NCBI GenBank assembly: GCA_021832495.1
Contig: JAKBKR010000098.1
Span: 1-7,274, forward strand
Length of the DNA stretch: 7,274 nucleotides
Reading direction: 5' to 3'
Source: a bacterium
GTDB taxonomy: Archaea; Thermoplasmatota; Thermoplasmata; Lutacidiplasmatales; UBA184
Shown piece after piece: positions 6,327 through 7,274 of the stretch. The translations under genes and the position numbers were made by a program. The notes below the pieces were generated by a model. It searched no databases. It was not told the DNA's origin and saw nothing but the letters and a program-made list of their open reading frames with translations. Numbering within the stretch: position 1 is the first letter of the stretch; every line of letters starts with the position of its first letter.

Positions 6327-7274
6327 ACCCTGGCGCAGGAGCGGGCCTGGGAGTGGACCTGATACGATTGCATCCGGGCGTGGCCCGGGGAAGCCTGCGC
6401 GTACCATCATCTAAGTCCTACACCCACCGGGCCCTCCTCGGGGCCCTGCTCTCCCCCCGGCCGGTCATGATCCAGAACCCGCTCGATAGCGAAGACACCC
6501 GTGTCAGTCGCAAGATGGTAGAAGGACTGGGCGGGAAGGTCGACACGGTCGAACTCCCCGGTCGTACCGCATGGCGTGTGGAGCCTCCTCCGGTCGTGGC
6601 CGAACGGCCGTGCGAGCTTGATGCGGGCGAGTCCGGCACTTCGATCCGGTTGTTCACGTGTGCGGCGGCTCTCGGGAAGTCTGAGGTCACGTTCCGTGGG
6701 AGCGATTCCTTGGCCCGCCGACCGATGGTGGGGTTGCTCCGGGCGCTTCAGGATCTTGGGGCAAAGGTCCACGCTCCTCCTTCAGGACGCTCGCTCCCGT
6801 TCACAATCCGCGGTCCCATCCAGAGTGGGTGCGTGAACATCGAAACCTCAGAAACGAGTCAGTACCTCACCGGACTCCTGATGACGTTGCCGACGCTTCG
6901 CGAACCCAGTGAAGTAAGGGTGACCGGACCTATGGTCTCGCGCCCATACATCGAAGCGACACTGGCCTATCTCAAGCATGAGAGGATCGAGGTAAGAACG
7001 AGTGACGTGGGCTACGTGGTCCCCGGTCGGCAGCAATTCGCCGGGTTGGGTTTTGAGGTTCCGGGCGACGCCTCTTCCGCCGCCTATCTGCTAACATTGG
7101 CGGTCACTACCCGGGGTGACGTCACCCTGACCGGGATCGACGCACAATGGCCCCAGGCCGATCTGGCCATTCTGGAGGTGCTCTCCGAAGTCGCCACTCC
7201 CTGCATTCGGGGTAAGGAGGGCGGTCTCCGCATGTCGGGAGCCGACCTGACGCGGTTCAAACCCTTCGATGGGG
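6323..7274 (+). CDS. aroA: 3-phosphoshikimate 1-carboxyvinyltransferase (EPSP synthase), 3' truncated by the window
   Basis: Transfers enolpyruvate from PEP to shikimate 3-phosphate, giving EPSP. The ATG at 6323 overlaps the kinase stop (ATGA), and 317 codons are open to the window end; the family is usually about 410-430 residues, so roughly the last quarter lies outside. Family motifs: LRVPSSKSYTHRALL (K31 matches the catalytic Lys), DAGESGTSIRLF at 100-111 (R109 matches the PEP-binding Arg), RRPMVGLLRALQDLGAKV (132-149), TSQYLTGLLM (178-187), SRPYIEATL (206-214) and EVPGDASSAAYLL (245-257). The catalytic Asp in the later PD motif and the C-terminal PEP-binding residues are beyond the edge. 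The motif GESGTSIRL is in the class II-like form, with Leu where E. coli has Pro101. Start choice rests on operon overlap; no ribosome site is evident, so translation is probably coupled to the kinase gene. Confidence 0.95.
   Translation, partial: MNPGAGAGLGVDLIRLHPGVARGSLRVPSSKSYTHRALLGALLSPRPVMIQNPLDSEDTRVSRKMVEGLGGKVDTVELPGRTAWRVEPPPVVAERPCELDAGESGTSIRLFTCAAALGKSEVTFRGSDSLARRPMVGLLRALQDLGAKVHAPPSGRSLPFTIRGPIQSGCVNIETSETSQYLTGLLMTLPTLREPSEVRVTGPMVSRPYIEATLAYLKHERIEVRTSDVGYVVPGRQQFAGLGFEVPGDASSAAYLLTLAVTTRGDVTLTGIDAQWPQADLAILEVLSEVATPCIRGKEGGLRMSGADLTRFKPFDG

Overview
The window carries an archaeal aromatic amino acid biosynthesis operon read on the + strand, preceded by two membrane-protein genes on the same strand and by the start of a divergent gene on the - strand. 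The archaeal assignment rests on three points. The pathway opens with the aldolase-type ADH synthase and 3-dehydroquinate synthase II, not with DAHP synthase and classical AroB. Shikimate kinase is of the GHMP superfamily, not the bacterial P-loop AroK type. Promoters look like TATA boxes 25-35 bases upstream of starts, with very short leaders. Base composition is GC-rich. A GC-rich euryarchaeal or Thermoplasmatota-like lineage is possible, but this is only an impression; the sequence does not fix the phylum.

Layout: (1) 1-86, - strand, the first 28 codons of an unidentified protein with a Pro/Gln/Met-rich N-terminus, with a TATA-like box at 117-123. (2) 87-329, a divergent intergenic region in which I see no gene or RNA. 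(3) 330-1244, a UbiA-family membrane prenyltransferase, MenA-like by its motifs, followed after 7 bases by (4) 1252-1968, a CPBP (Rce1-like) membrane protease homologue with an atypical last motif. (5) 1969-2089, an intergenic gap holding the likely operon promoter, a TATA box near 2050-2056. (6) 2090-7274, the shikimate operon: ADH synthase, DHQ synthase II, a fused 3-dehydroquinate dehydratase/shikimate dehydrogenase, shikimate kinase, and EPSP synthase, which is cut by the window end.

The five operon genes cover every step from L-aspartate semialdehyde plus a deoxyketohexose phosphate to 5-enolpyruvylshikimate-3-phosphate, in reaction order: condensation to ADH, oxidative deamination and cyclisation to 3-dehydroquinate, dehydration and NADPH reduction (both in one polypeptide), phosphorylation, and enolpyruvyl transfer. 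Only chorismate synthase would then be needed to reach chorismate; it may lie just beyond the right edge. Genes are separated by 15 bases or joined by 4-base ATGA overlaps, so co-transcription and translational coupling are likely.

The most unusual items are the AroD-AroE fusion, its altered NADP-binding motif, the divergent segment in DHQ synthase II, and the CPBP homologue lacking its expected last-motif Asn/Asp. I do not see evidence for a wholly new system (no CRISPR, mobile element or defence island); this is mainly a compact metabolic operon with several unusual details.
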